Positions 51,794 through 60,517 of a DNA stretch of 64,000 bases are shown piece after piece. The translations under genes and the position numbers were made by a program. This stretch comes from Mycobacterium dioxanotrophicus. GTDB taxonomy: Bacteria; Actinomycetota; Actinomycetes; Mycobacteriales; Mycobacteriaceae. The notes beneath the pieces were generated by a model. The model was not told the origin of the DNA, searched no databases, and was given only the letters and a program-made list of their open reading frames with translations. How positions within the stretch are numbered: position 1 is the first letter of the stretch; the number at the start of each line of letters is the position of its first letter. Location: NCBI RefSeq assembly GCF_002157835.1, contig NZ_CP020809.1, forward strand, positions 1,116,001 to 1,180,000. The letters are read 5' to 3'.

Positions 51794-52792
51794 ATGGCGG
51801 CGTCGGGATCGGTACCTGTACTTGCTGTCGCGGGCCATCTCGGCGCGGGTAAGACCACGCTGCTCAACCACCTGCTGCGCAACAGTCGCGGCGTACGGAT
51901 CGGTGCCCTGGTCAACGATTTCGGCGCGGTCAACATCGACGCCATGCTGATCGCAGGTCAGGTGGACGCGATGGCGTCGCTGTCCAACGGCTGCATCTGC
52001 TGCGCGGTGGACGCCGACGAGGCGGCCGACATGCTGGGCAAGCTCGCGGCGGTCAAGCCCCGGCTGGACCTCATCGTGGTGGAGGCCAGCGGCGTGGCCG
52101 AGCCGTCCGCGTTGGCCCGCACACTGGCCACCGCCGACGACAGCCGGTATCACTACGCGGGTCTGGTGTTGATGGTCGACGCGGTCGAATTCGCCCGCGG
52201 CGACCTGGGGCACAGTGTGCGCGTGGCGGATCTGGTCGTACTCAACAAGGCCGATCAGGTGAGCGCCGACGAGCTGGCCGCCGTCACCGCCAAGGTCCGC
52301 GAGCTCAATCCACGAGTTCCGGTGCTGCCCACCGAGTTCGGTCGCGTGGACCCGGCGCTGCTGATCGACGTGCCGGAGCGCGCGCCGCGAGCCGGCCAGC
52401 TCAGCCTCGACGAATTGCTGTGGGACACACACGACCACGATCATCACGAGCATGCGGCCTATCAGAGCGTGGAGTTCACCACCGACCGGGCACTCGACCC
52501 CCGCCGACTGATGGACTTCCTGCGAGACCGGCCCGCCGGCCTGTACCGGGCCAAGGGTTTCATCGATTTCGGCGCGGCCGGTTCCGGGCGCAAGTTCCTC
52601 CTGCAACTGGTCGGCAGGTCGTTACGGTTTTCCCGGCGGCGCTGGGACAGCGCCGAACAGCGCGCGACCACGCTGGTCCTGATCGGCACCGACATGTGCG
52701 CCGACACCGTGCGGTCGGCACTGCAGGACTGTGTCAGTGCGGAGCCACCCGACGAACAGGCAATCCTCGGGGTGCTCCGCTACGCCGACTGA
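51794..52792 (+). CDS. CobW/COG0523 (G3E) GTPase
   Basis: 332 aa. GHLGAGKTTLLNHLL is the Walker A, NGCICC the conserved CxCC metal site (near residue 74), VVLNKADQV the NKxD guanine motif. A His-rich loop (THDHDHHEHAA) lies near residue 215, and the C-terminal domain ends ILGVLRYAD. Such proteins deliver zinc or cobalt. Under metal starvation they are often Zur-controlled, but no Zur box is visible upstream. It is divergent from the mce operon. Confidence 0.88.
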   Translation: MAASGSVPVLAVAGHLGAGKTTLLNHLLRNSRGVRIGALVNDFGAVNIDAMLIAGQVDAMASLSNGCICCAVDADEAADMLGKLAAVKPRLDLIVVEASGVAEPSALARTLATADDSRYHYAGLVLMVDAVEFARGDLGHSVRVADLVVLNKADQVSADELAAVTAKVRELNPRVPVLPTEFGRVDPALLIDVPERAPRAGQLSLDELLWDTHDHDHHEHAAYQSVEFTTDRALDPRRLMDFLRDRPAGLYRAKGFIDFGAAGSGRKFLLQLVGRSLRFSRRRWDSAEQRATTLVLIGTDMCADTVRSALQDCVSAEPPDEQAILGVLRYAD

Positions 52793-52811
52793 CGAATCGT
52801 GGTAGCAACGA

Positions 52812-53294
52812 ATGATGCGACCAATCACATTGATCAAGAGTGCATCTGCCGCGTTGGCCACTGCCGTGGTCGGTGGCCTGGCGAGCCGGCCGGCGCAGTC
52901 ACCGTGGTACGCCGAACTGCGCAAGCCGTCGTTTCAGCCGCCCCGCCAAGCCTTTCCGGTGGTGTGGCCGCTGCTCTACACCGACATCGCAGCGGTGTCG
53001 GCGACGACGCTGGACACCTTGCGCGCCGAGAACCGCGATGATCAGGCTCGCGCATTCAGCGCAGCACTGGCCGCCAACCTCGTCATGAACGCCGGCTGGT
53101 CGTGGATCTTCTTCTCGCAGAAGCGGCTCGGCACCGCAGCCGTCGTCGCTGCGGCGCTCACCGCCAGCAGTGCCGATCTCACCCGACGCGCCGTGGCCGC
53201 CCAGGGCCCGCGTGGTGCCGTCCTCGCACCCTATCCGCTGTGGTGTGCCTTCGCGACGGCGCTCTCCACGCGGATCTGGATGCTCAACCGCTGA
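52812..53294 (+). CDS. TspO/MBR family membrane protein
   Basis: 160 aa, about five helices. SPWYAELRKPSFQPPRQAFPVVWPLLYTDIAAVSATTL, then AANLVMNAGWSWIFFSQKRLG and a final LAPYPLWCAFATALSTRIWMLNR fit TspO (translocator protein), which binds porphyrins and sterol-like ligands. The first half has LRKPSFQPP and WPLLY as in the family. Located beside the mce and MpaB genes, a steroid or isoprenoid link is tempting but not shown. Nineteen bases after CobW. Confidence 0.82.
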   Translation: MMRPITLIKSASAALATAVVGGLASRPAQSPWYAELRKPSFQPPRQAFPVVWPLLYTDIAAVSATTLDTLRAENRDDQARAFSAALAANLVMNAGWSWIFFSQKRLGTAAVVAAALTASSADLTRRAVAAQGPRGAVLAPYPLWCAFATALSTRIWMLNR

Positions 53295-53346
53295 ACGGCC
53301 GCCGTTGCATGACCCGATCTTGGTCGCGGAATCGGTTGTGCAGGTT
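53284..53346 (-). pseudogene. In-frame continuation of the HTH gene beyond TAG
   Basis: Twenty residues (NLHNRFRDQDRVMQRRPFSG) follow the amber codon in the same frame and end at TGA 53284. NLHNRFR fits the recognition helix of the HTH. Its 3' end overlaps the convergent tspO stop by 11 bp. It is read only if the TAG is suppressed or is a sequencing or strain change. Confidence 0.55.
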
Positions 53347-53661
53347 CTATTTTGAGACGCCGAGCGCAGTGCCGATCTGAGCCCACGAGAGCCCGGCGTT
53401 GCGAGCTGTGAGCACTGCCTTCTCATACCGCGTCTGTAGGCGGTCGAGTTCTTCACGTATATGGGTGAGTTGAGGCAGACCGGCCGTGGGCGAGAGATTT
53501 TCGACGACCGGGTCGCCTTGCGGTCCCGGCAGTGGTGCGCAAGCTTCGATTTCGCGTTGCAACTGTTCGGTTGAGCGACGAATGATCTCCTGCAGCTCAG
53601 GATCGTTGTCCCACCACGGTTCGGTGGCCGGTCCACTTGCCGGTTCGTCGGCCGTTCCCAT
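53347..53661 (-). CDS. Small HTH regulator cut by an amber codon
   Basis: 104 aa from the ATG at 53661 (AAGGGGG upstream) to TAG at 53347. A Pro/Glu-rich N-terminus precedes a helical region (THIREELDRLQTRYEKAVLTARNAGLSWAQIGTALGVSK). The last part is the start of a sigma-region-4-like HTH, and translation stops exactly as the recognition helix begins. The same frame continues after TAG with NLHNRFRDQDRVMQRRPFSG and then TGA at 53284, a natural end for SK-[Q]-xLHxRF. A C to T change of CAG to TAG explains it. The short product would not bind DNA as a normal HTH; a palindrome is upstream. Confidence 0.7.
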   Translation of the reverse strand: MGTADEPASGPATEPWWDNDPELQEIIRRSTEQLQREIEACAPLPGPQGDPVVENLSPTAGLPQLTHIREELDRLQTRYEKAVLTARNAGLSWAQIGTALGVSK

Positions 53662-53679
53662 CGGCTGTCCCCCTTGAAT

Positions 53680-53700
53680 ATCGTCAAAAATTTTGACGAT
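53680..53700. promoter_or_regulatory. Perfect 10-1-10 palindrome before the HTH gene
   Basis: ATCGTCAAAA (53680-53689), a centre base, and TTTTGACGAT (53691-53700) are exact complements. It begins 19 bp upstream of the ATG, overlapping the promoter region, as an autoregulatory operator would. It also lies about 50 bp after the menJ stop. Confidence 0.7.
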
Positions 53701-53748
53701 CTCCAAGGGAAGTATGCCGCCCACCGGCGACACGCCCGACTGGCCAGC

Positions 53749-54978
53749 TCACGCGAACGGCATGCGCTGATCGAACCGTCGCGACGCCAGCCCCGCGGCC
53801 CGCCACACCCGGGCTACCCAGTCGGCGTCCTCGTCGGTGACGAGGTTGCCCATCACCCGCACGGCGACGTTCATCAGGAACGTCGAGCGCATCGCCACCG
53901 GGCCGGTCACGGGCAGGAAGCGCGGCAGCGTCAACAAGACGCCCAGCCGCCGCGCCACCGAGAACCCGCGGGCGTAGTGTTCCTGCAGCACCGCAGGCCA
54001 CGCCGTCGCGTAACCGGAAGCTCCGCCGGCACCGAGCAGTTCAGCGGCCAGCCGGCCGGTCTCCAGGCCGTAGTCGATGCCCTCGCCGTTGAGCGGGTTC
54101 ACACACGCCGCGGCGTCGCCGATCAGCATCCAGTTCGGTCCGGCTACGCCAGAGACCGCGCCACCCATCGGCAGGAGCGCCGAGAGCGCGGCACGCGGCT
54201 GACCGGTCAGCCCCCACTCGTCGCGGCGCAGCTCGGTGTAGTGGTTCAACAGCGGCCGCAGCGCGGCGTCGGCGGGCCGTTTCGCGGTGGCCAGCGCACC
54301 GACCCCGATGTTCACGTCGCCGTTGCCCAGCGGGAAGATCCAGCCGTAGCCCGGCAGCACGGCGCCTTCGGGCGAGCGCAGCTCCAGATGCGAGGTGATC
54401 CACGGCTCGGCGGTCCGAGGGGAGGGGATGTAGGCGCGGATCGCCACGCCGTAGACGGTTTCCCGGTGCCACGTGCGACCCAGCTCCCGGCCGAGTGTCG
54501 AGCGGGCCCCGTCGGCCACGATCAGGTCTCTGCATCGGATCGTGCTGCCGTCATCGAGGTGTAGCGCATCCGCCCGGCCGCTGGAATCATGGCTTACGCC
54601 AACGGCTTTGACGCCCAGGAGCATCTTCGCGCCGTCGTCGGCGGCCACCGAGCGGATCCGGTCGTCCAGCTCGGTGCGCGGCACGGCGCTGCCGGTGGAA
54701 GGGAACGACGGTCCGGGCCACGGCACCTCGACGTCGGCACCGAAACCCGACATCCGCAATCCCCGGTGCCGCAGCTTGGTGTCCAGCCAGCCGCCCATGC
54801 CCAGCCGCTCCAGCTCTGCCACCGCACGCGGGGTGAGCCCGTCGCCGCAGGCCTTGTCCCTGGGGAATTGCGCGGCGTCGATCACCAGCACGTCGCGGCC
54901 GCTGCGCGCCGCCCACGCCGCAGCGGCCGACCCCGCCGGACCGGCGCCCACAACGACCACATCTGCATTGGTGTCCAT
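53749..54978 (-). CDS. menJ: Geranylgeranyl reductase family flavoprotein (MenJ)
   Basis: 409 aa from the ATG at 54978. FAD-binding VVVGAGPAGSAAAAWAARSG, the family motif FPRDKACGDGLTPRAV, a second dinucleotide site LIGDAAACVNPLNGEGIDYGLETGRLAA, and length match the mycobacterial enzyme that saturates the beta-isoprene of menaquinone-9. This fits the menaquinone theme. Divergent from grcC1 with a gap of only 21 bp. Confidence 0.9.
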   Translation of the reverse strand: MDTNADVVVVGAGPAGSAAAAWAARSGRDVLVIDAAQFPRDKACGDGLTPRAVAELERLGMGGWLDTKLRHRGLRMSGFGADVEVPWPGPSFPSTGSAVPRTELDDRIRSVAADDGAKMLLGVKAVGVSHDSSGRADALHLDDGSTIRCRDLIVADGARSTLGRELGRTWHRETVYGVAIRAYIPSPRTAEPWITSHLELRSPEGAVLPGYGWIFPLGNGDVNIGVGALATAKRPADAALRPLLNHYTELRRDEWGLTGQPRAALSALLPMGGAVSGVAGPNWMLIGDAAACVNPLNGEGIDYGLETGRLAAELLGAGGASGYATAWPAVLQEHYARGFSVARRLGVLLTLPRFLPVTGPVAMRSTFLMNVAVRVMGNLVTDEDADWVARVWRAAGLASRRFDQRMPFA

Positions 54979-54985
54979 CGGTCCC

Positions 54986-54993
54986 AGTATGTT
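54986..54993. promoter_or_regulatory. Overlapping divergent -10 elements of menJ and grcC1
   Basis: On the plus strand TATGTT (54988-54993) lies six bases before the grcC1 ATG, fitting TANNNT with a leaderless start. On the minus strand CATACT (54991-54986) lies seven bases before the menJ ATG, a weaker match. The elements share 4 bp, so polymerase can hold only one side at a time. Confidence 0.45.
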
Positions 54994-54999
54994 GGACGA

Positions 55000-56007
55000 A
55001 TGAGGACACCAGCGACTGTGGTGGCGGGCGTGGATTTCGGGGACGAGGCGTTTGCCGCCGAAGTCCGCGGTGGCGTGGCCCGCATCGAAGATCTGATGTC
55101 CACTGAGCTGGGCAAAGCCGATGAGTTGATGGCCGAGGCCGTTCAGCATCTGTTCCAGGCCGGTGGGAAGCGTTTCCGCCCGCTGTTCACGGTGCTGGCC
55201 GCCTCGCTCGGGCCCCGCCCCGACGATCCCGACGTCGCGATCGCGGGTTCGGTGATCGAGCTGGTGCACCTGGCCACGCTGTACCACGACGATGTGATGG
55301 ACGAGGCCCAGGTCCGCCGCGGGGCACCGAGCGCCAACGCCAGGTGGGGCAACAACATCGCGATCCTGGCCGGCGACTACCTGTTCGCGACCGCCTCCCG
55401 GCTGGTGTCGCGGCTCGGCCCCGACGCCGTGCGCGTGATTGCCGACACATTCGCCCAGCTGGTCACCGGCCAGATGCGGGAGACCCGCGGCGCTGCCGAG
55501 CAGGCCGACCCCATCGAGCACTACCTCAAGGTGGTCTACGAGAAGACGGCATGCCTGATCGCGGCATCGGGGCGGTTCGGGGCCACCTTCTCCGGCGCCG
55601 ACGACGAACAGATCGAGCGGCTGGACCGGCTCGGCGGCATCGTCGGCACCGCGTTCCAGATCTCCGACGACATCATCGACATCGACAGCGATCCCGATGA
55701 GTCAGGCAAGGTTCCCGGCACTGACCTGCGGGAAGGCGTCCACACTCTGCCAGTGCTGTACGCACTGCAGGAGACCGGGCCCGAGGCCGACCGGCTCCGA
55801 GTGCTGCTGGCCGGGCCGGTGGAGCGTGACGAGGACGTCGCCGAGGCGCTCAGCCTGCTGCGGTCCTCCCCGGGCATGGCCCGCGCGAAGGAGACCGTGG
55901 CGTCGTACGCGGCGCGGGCGCGCGTCGAACTGGACAGCCTGCCCGACGTCCCGGGCCGCCAGGCCCTGCTGTCGCTCGTCGACTACACCGTGAACCGGCA
56001 CGGCTGA
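55000..56007 (+). CDS. grcC1: Polyprenyl diphosphate synthase (GrcC1-like)
   Basis: 335 aa from the ATG at 55000. Trans-isoprenyl synthase motifs: GGKRFRPLFTVLAA, first Asp motif LVHLATLYHDDVMDEAQVRRG, QLVTGQMRETRG, and second QISDDIIDIDSDPDESGKVPGTDLREGVHTLPVLYAL. It extends isoprenyl diphosphate chains, most likely the menaquinone side chain given the location. Chain length is set by residues before the first Asp motif, which cannot be read with certainty here. Confidence 0.92.
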   Translation: MRTPATVVAGVDFGDEAFAAEVRGGVARIEDLMSTELGKADELMAEAVQHLFQAGGKRFRPLFTVLAASLGPRPDDPDVAIAGSVIELVHLATLYHDDVMDEAQVRRGAPSANARWGNNIAILAGDYLFATASRLVSRLGPDAVRVIADTFAQLVTGQMRETRGAAEQADPIEHYLKVVYEKTACLIAASGRFGATFSGADDEQIERLDRLGGIVGTAFQISDDIIDIDSDPDESGKVPGTDLREGVHTLPVLYALQETGPEADRLRVLLAGPVERDEDVAEALSLLRSSPGMARAKETVASYAARARVELDSLPDVPGRQALLSLVDYTVNRHG

Positions 56008-56033
56008 TTCCGGAACCCAGGCGGGCTTGCTGA

Positions 56034-56951
<918 letters not shown>

Positions 56952-56954
56952 TTC

Positions 56955-57026
56955 CCTTGCACCGCGAGCGTGCGTGTCTGCTGCCCGACACGCCGCTCGC
57001 GGTCGGCATTTTGCGCACGCTCGCGG
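56955..57026. repeat. Hairpin-forming interspersed repeat, left copy
   Basis: CCGCGAGCGTGCG (56962-56974) and CGCACGCTCGCGG (57014-57026) are exact complements with a 39-base loop. The 37 bases at 56955-56991 recur inverted at 57827-57863 with one mismatch. It lies between htpX and the DUF1326 gene. Confidence 0.85.
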
Positions 57027-57048
57027 CGTCTGCCACCTCAAAAATAGA

Positions 57049-57063
57049 TACCCCCAGGGGGTA
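57049..57063. promoter_or_regulatory. RicR/CsoR-type copper operator, site 1
   Basis: TACCC-CCAGG-GGGTA, a perfect TACCC-N5-GGGTA, which I recall as the RicR copper-repressor box of mycobacteria. It is 80 bp before the DUF1326 ATG. Confidence 0.65.
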
Positions 57064-57105
57064 CTTGTGCATGCGTTGGCGACTGTGTAGCGTCAGCTCC
57101 GTTAG

Positions 57106-57123
57106 ATACCCCCCAAGGGGTAT
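57106..57123. promoter_or_regulatory. RicR/CsoR-type copper operator, site 2
   Basis: ATACCCC-N4-GGGGTAT: TACCC and GGGTA separated by six bases instead of five. It lies 20 bp before the ATG, overlapping the promoter or leader, where repressor binding would block transcription. Confidence 0.6.
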
Positions 57124-57142
57124 AAATCGAGAGGAACGGGCA

Positions 57143-57784
57143 ATGGCCACAGTGACGACGGATTGGCAGCTGAAGGGCGAGTGGTTCGACGTGTGCAGCT
57201 GCAAACTGCCCTGCCCGTGCAGTTTTGCGCAAGAGCCCACGCATGGCGACTGCCTGTTCACTCTGGTCTGGAAGATCCACGAAGGCCATTACGCGGAAAC
57301 GGATCTGAGCGATCTCGGCGTGGTCGCGCTTGGCGAGTTCACCGGCAACATGTGGGTCGGCGATCCCGACGCCATGATGTCGCTGATGTTCTACATCGAC
57401 GACAAGGCCGACGCGGAGCAGCGCCAGGCGCTCGAGCAGATCTTCACCGGGTACGAAGGCGGGTGGCCGGGGGAGTTCGGCAGTCTCATCAAGGACCTGC
57501 GTGGAATCGAGTACGCACCCATCACATTCGATGCCGCCGAGGATCTCGCATACTGGCGCGCCGAGATTCCGGGCAAGGTCGATGTGCGGGTGCAGGCGTT
57601 GACGGGTCCGACCTCGGATCCGAGCCGGCGCGTCACCACCGTCAACGCTCCCGGCGCCGAGGTCGGTCCGGGTCAGGTCGCGACGTGGGGCGTGGTCACC
57701 AAGGACGACGCCGTGGGATTCGACTTCTCGCACAAGTACCGCGGCGGCTCGAGCAAGCACTTCCCGTTCGACTGGCGGCCCTGA
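57143..57784 (+). CDS. DUF1326 protein with CxCxxxCxC motif
   Basis: 213 aa from the ATG at 57143, after GAGAGGAACG. The N-terminus has C18, C20, C24 and C26 in FDVCSCKLPCPCSF, suited to bind a soft metal; further Cys in GDCLF. The rest (GNMWVGDPDAMMSLMFYIDDKADAEQRQALEQIFTG) is the DUF1326 fold, of unknown function. Copper-type operators before it suggest a copper-responsive protein. It sits between inverted copies of a repeat, with no partner gene inside. Confidence 0.8.
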   Translation: MATVTTDWQLKGEWFDVCSCKLPCPCSFAQEPTHGDCLFTLVWKIHEGHYAETDLSDLGVVALGEFTGNMWVGDPDAMMSLMFYIDDKADAEQRQALEQIFTGYEGGWPGEFGSLIKDLRGIEYAPITFDAAEDLAYWRAEIPGKVDVRVQALTGPTSDPSRRVTTVNAPGAEVGPGQVATWGVVTKDDAVGFDFSHKYRGGSSKHFPFDWRP

Positions 57785-57794
57785 CGACGCACGA

Positions 57795-57863
57795 CGAGCG
57801 TGCGCGTACTGCTGTCCCAACACGGAGTGTCGGGCAGCAGACGCGCACGCTCGCGGTGCAAGG
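57795..57863. repeat. Hairpin-forming interspersed repeat, right copy
   Basis: CGAGCGTGCGCGT (57795-57807) and ACGCGCACGCTCG (57841-57853) are exact complements; the arms continue inward with CTGCTG/CAGCAG and CCC/GGG. The right half (57827-57863) is the inverted copy of the 37-bp unit at 56955-56991, 36 of 37 matching. Confidence 0.85.
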
Positions 57864-57882
57864 TGCGAGGTGCAAGGTGCAA
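57855..57882. repeat. Four tandem 7-bp repeats
   Basis: GGTGCAA, GGTGCGA, GGTGCAA, GGTGCAA run head to tail, starting inside the end of the right hairpin repeat and ending five bases before the SulP stop codon. Confidence 0.85.
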
Positions 57883-57886
57883 CCAC

Positions 57887-60055
57887 CTACGCAGCGTCGG
57901 CGAGCGCCTCGATCTGCGTGGGTGTAACCCGCAGCACGCCGGCGCTGGGGATGTCGTAGAACAGCCCGATCACGTTGACCCGGCGGGCCAGCGGATGTGA
58001 CTGCAGGGTCTGCACCTGCATCGCGATGTTGACCATCGACAGCTGATCGACGCTGCCGAAGCCTGCCTCGGCCGCTGACCGGGCGACGGGATGCCGACCG
58101 TCGTCGAACGCCTCCAGTGAGGGATTGCCATGGGCCAGCCAGGAATTCAGGTGTTCGTCGCCCAGGTTGGTCTTGCCGAGCAGGGCCGTCATCGCACCGC
58201 AGCTGGAGTGTCCGCACACCACGATGGAACTGACGGCGAGCTTATCGACCGCGAACGCGATGGCCGCTTCGATGGAGGCGTCGCGCTGCCCGGCGGGCAC
58301 CATGTTGCCGACGTTGCGCACGGTGAACAGGTCGCCCGGCCCGCTGCTGGTGATGACGTTGGGGATGACCCGCGAATCGGCGCACGTGAGGAAGAGCGTC
58401 TCCGGGCGTTGGGCGTCGACCAGGTCTTGCATGTGGGGTCGCAACACCGCGGCGGTGCGGCGTTGGTAGGCGGCCAGACCGTGCAGCACCGACGGCGAAT
58501 CGTCGCGCTGCCATGAGCTCCACGGCACCACGCCCGAGCGCTTGTCGAACGGCGTGAACCCGCGCACCGGCGGCCCCGCCACGGCACTGTGCATTTCGAC
58601 CGCACCCACGTCGTGGATATCGACGGTGCCACCGGTGGCCAGGTGCTGGCGCTGCCACTCCTCGATCGTCTGGTGTGCGGCGTGGTCCAGGAAGTCGACG
58701 GAGAGTTCGACGGTGACGGGCACGCCGGGCGGAACCTCGGCCAGCGCGCTGGTCAGCTTGGGCAGCGACAGGAACGTGCAGGAACCCTCGATCACCACAC
58801 GCCAGGAGTCACCACCGCTGGGCTCGGCAGCGATCTTCGTGCGCACCACCCGCCACACCGTCAGGGCCACCGCCAGGGCCAGGCCGATCAGCACGCCTTC
58901 GAGCAGGTTGAGGAACACCACCGCCACAACGGTGACCACATACACCGCGAGATCACCTGTGCGGTGGGCAGTTTCGATGTGTGCACGGTTGACCAGCTGG
59001 CAGCCGATGACGATCAGCAGGCCGGCCAACGCCGCGGTCGGGATGAGCTGGACCAGGCCGACGAACGGCACCGCGAACACCAGCACCCACACGCCGTGCA
59101 TGATGGCCGAGGCCCGGGTGCGGGCACCTGCGGCCACGTTGGTGGAGCTGCGCACGATGACGCCGGTGACCGGCAGGCCGCCGATGGCACCGGACACCAT
59201 GTTGGCCGCACCCTGGCCGATCATCTCGCGGTCGAAGTCGGTGCGGGGGCCGGTGTGCATGCGGTCGACCGACACCGCCGACAGCAGGCTTTCCACGCTG
59301 GCGATCAGCGCCACGGTCAGCACGCCGGTGGCGAATGCGCCCCAATTGCCGTCCGGCAGGCTGGGCAGTGCCAGGGCGTCGAGCAGCGAGCCGTTCAGCT
59401 GGATGCGGCTGACGTCGCTGAACGGTGCCAGCAGCGATAAGGCCGTGACGCCTGCGATGGCCACCAGCGGACCGGGCACCTTCTTGACCGCAGCGGGCAT
59501 CCAGCGCCAACCGACCAGGATCGCGATGACCAGTGCGCCCAGGACGACGCCGTGGCCATGCGCGCCGATGAGCTGCGCGGGGAGTTCTTTGACGTTGTCC
59601 CAGGCGGCGCTGTTCGAGCTGCCGCCGAGCAGGACGTGGGCCTGCTGCAGGACGATGGTGATGCCGATGCCTGCGAGCATCGCGTGCACGACGACCGGCG
59701 AGATGGCCAGCGCGGCACGGGCCACGCGACTCAGCCCGAACAGCACCTGCAGGATGCCGGCGCACACGGTGATCGCGCACGTGACAGCCCAGCCGAACTG
59801 CGCCACCAGCCCGGCGACGATCACGGTGAGCCCCGCGGCCGGTCCGCTGACCTGTAGCGGGGAGCCGCCGAGGGCGCCCGCGACGATGCCGCCGACGATC
59901 GCCGCGATGATCCCGGCCAGCACCGGCGCCCCGGACGCGACCGCGATACCCAGAGATAGCGGTAGTGCGACGAGGAACACCACCAGCGAGGCGGGGAGGT
60001 CGTAGCGCAGGACGGATCTGGCCCGGTCTGCCAGTTGAAAAGTTTGCTGCATCAC
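57887..60055 (-). CDS. SulP transporter fused to a beta-carbonic anhydrase
   Basis: 722 aa. Residues 1-400 are a SulP anion transporter with about 12 helices (LSLGIAVASGAPVLAGIIAAIVGGIVAGALGGSPLQVSGPAAGLTVIVAG, GLPVTGVIVRSSTNVAAGARTRASAI). A short STAS-like stretch (VPVTVELSVDFLDHAAHQTIEEWQ) follows. Residues about 510-722 are a beta-carbonic anhydrase: FLTCADSRVIPNVI (Cys, Asp-Arg) and VVCGHSSCGAMTALLG (His, Cys). Together they fit bicarbonate uptake and hydration in one chain, like Rv3273 of M. tuberculosis. Convergent on the DUF1326 gene. Confidence 0.92.
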   Translation of the reverse strand: MMQQTFQLADRARSVLRYDLPASLVVFLVALPLSLGIAVASGAPVLAGIIAAIVGGIVAGALGGSPLQVSGPAAGLTVIVAGLVAQFGWAVTCAITVCAGILQVLFGLSRVARAALAISPVVVHAMLAGIGITIVLQQAHVLLGGSSNSAAWDNVKELPAQLIGAHGHGVVLGALVIAILVGWRWMPAAVKKVPGPLVAIAGVTALSLLAPFSDVSRIQLNGSLLDALALPSLPDGNWGAFATGVLTVALIASVESLLSAVSVDRMHTGPRTDFDREMIGQGAANMVSGAIGGLPVTGVIVRSSTNVAAGARTRASAIMHGVWVLVFAVPFVGLVQLIPTAALAGLLIVIGCQLVNRAHIETAHRTGDLAVYVVTVVAVVFLNLLEGVLIGLALAVALTVWRVVRTKIAAEPSGGDSWRVVIEGSCTFLSLPKLTSALAEVPPGVPVTVELSVDFLDHAAHQTIEEWQRQHLATGGTVDIHDVGAVEMHSAVAGPPVRGFTPFDKRSGVVPWSSWQRDDSPSVLHGLAAYQRRTAAVLRPHMQDLVDAQRPETLFLTCADSRVIPNVITSSGPGDLFTVRNVGNMVPAGQRDASIEAAIAFAVDKLAVSSIVVCGHSSCGAMTALLGKTNLGDEHLNSWLAHGNPSLEAFDDGRHPVARSAAEAGFGSVDQLSMVNIAMQVQTLQSHPLARRVNVIGLFYDIPSAGVLRVTPTQIEALADAA

Positions 60056-60517
60056 GTGCTCCAGTTCGATTCGGGCTGTTGTCGGTGCACGCGCGACCGC
60101 GCACCTTTCGGCGAATTGACGACGGTGTCATTGAAAGATGTTGCAGCGCAGCAATACACAATCCGTCGAGTGTTCACAGCTGGCTTCAAGCATCCAATTG
60201 CTATGGGCGAGCGTATTTATCGCCGTGAGCGAGCGTCAACGAAAGACGGTGTACGCATAGAGAACGCAAATTTTCTGCGGAGACCACCGCGCGCTCGAAT
60301 TGCCCTGTTGTGCAGGCAAAACGCGCCGCGCGCGGCGAACGGCGTAACCAAGAGTTCACGTGAGCGATTGAAACCATATGTATTGCAACAATTCTCGACT
60401 GGCTCACCCTGTGGCGCGCAAGGTGATGCACGTCATAGCTTTGGCGCCGAATGGGTTTGTGTAAGAACTCGATATGAACTCCGTGACAACTAACTGTGTG
60501 CTCAGGAGAATGGCAGT
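60056..60517. other. Divergent regulatory gap before SulP and the response regulator
   Basis: 462 bp with lower GC than its neighbours. It holds TGCC/GGCA hairpins near 60301-60318 and a 14-bp palindrome CGCCGCGCGCGGCG at 60324-60337. One plus-strand frame is open for about 150 codons but its composition is unlike a gene. It must carry promoters for both flanking genes. Confidence 0.5.

Noticed and set aside
60035..60493. Open frame of 152 codons over the SulP/response-regulator gap
   Set aside because: Its start lies inside the SulP gene, residue mix is unlike local proteins, no ribosome site; more likely a promoter region.
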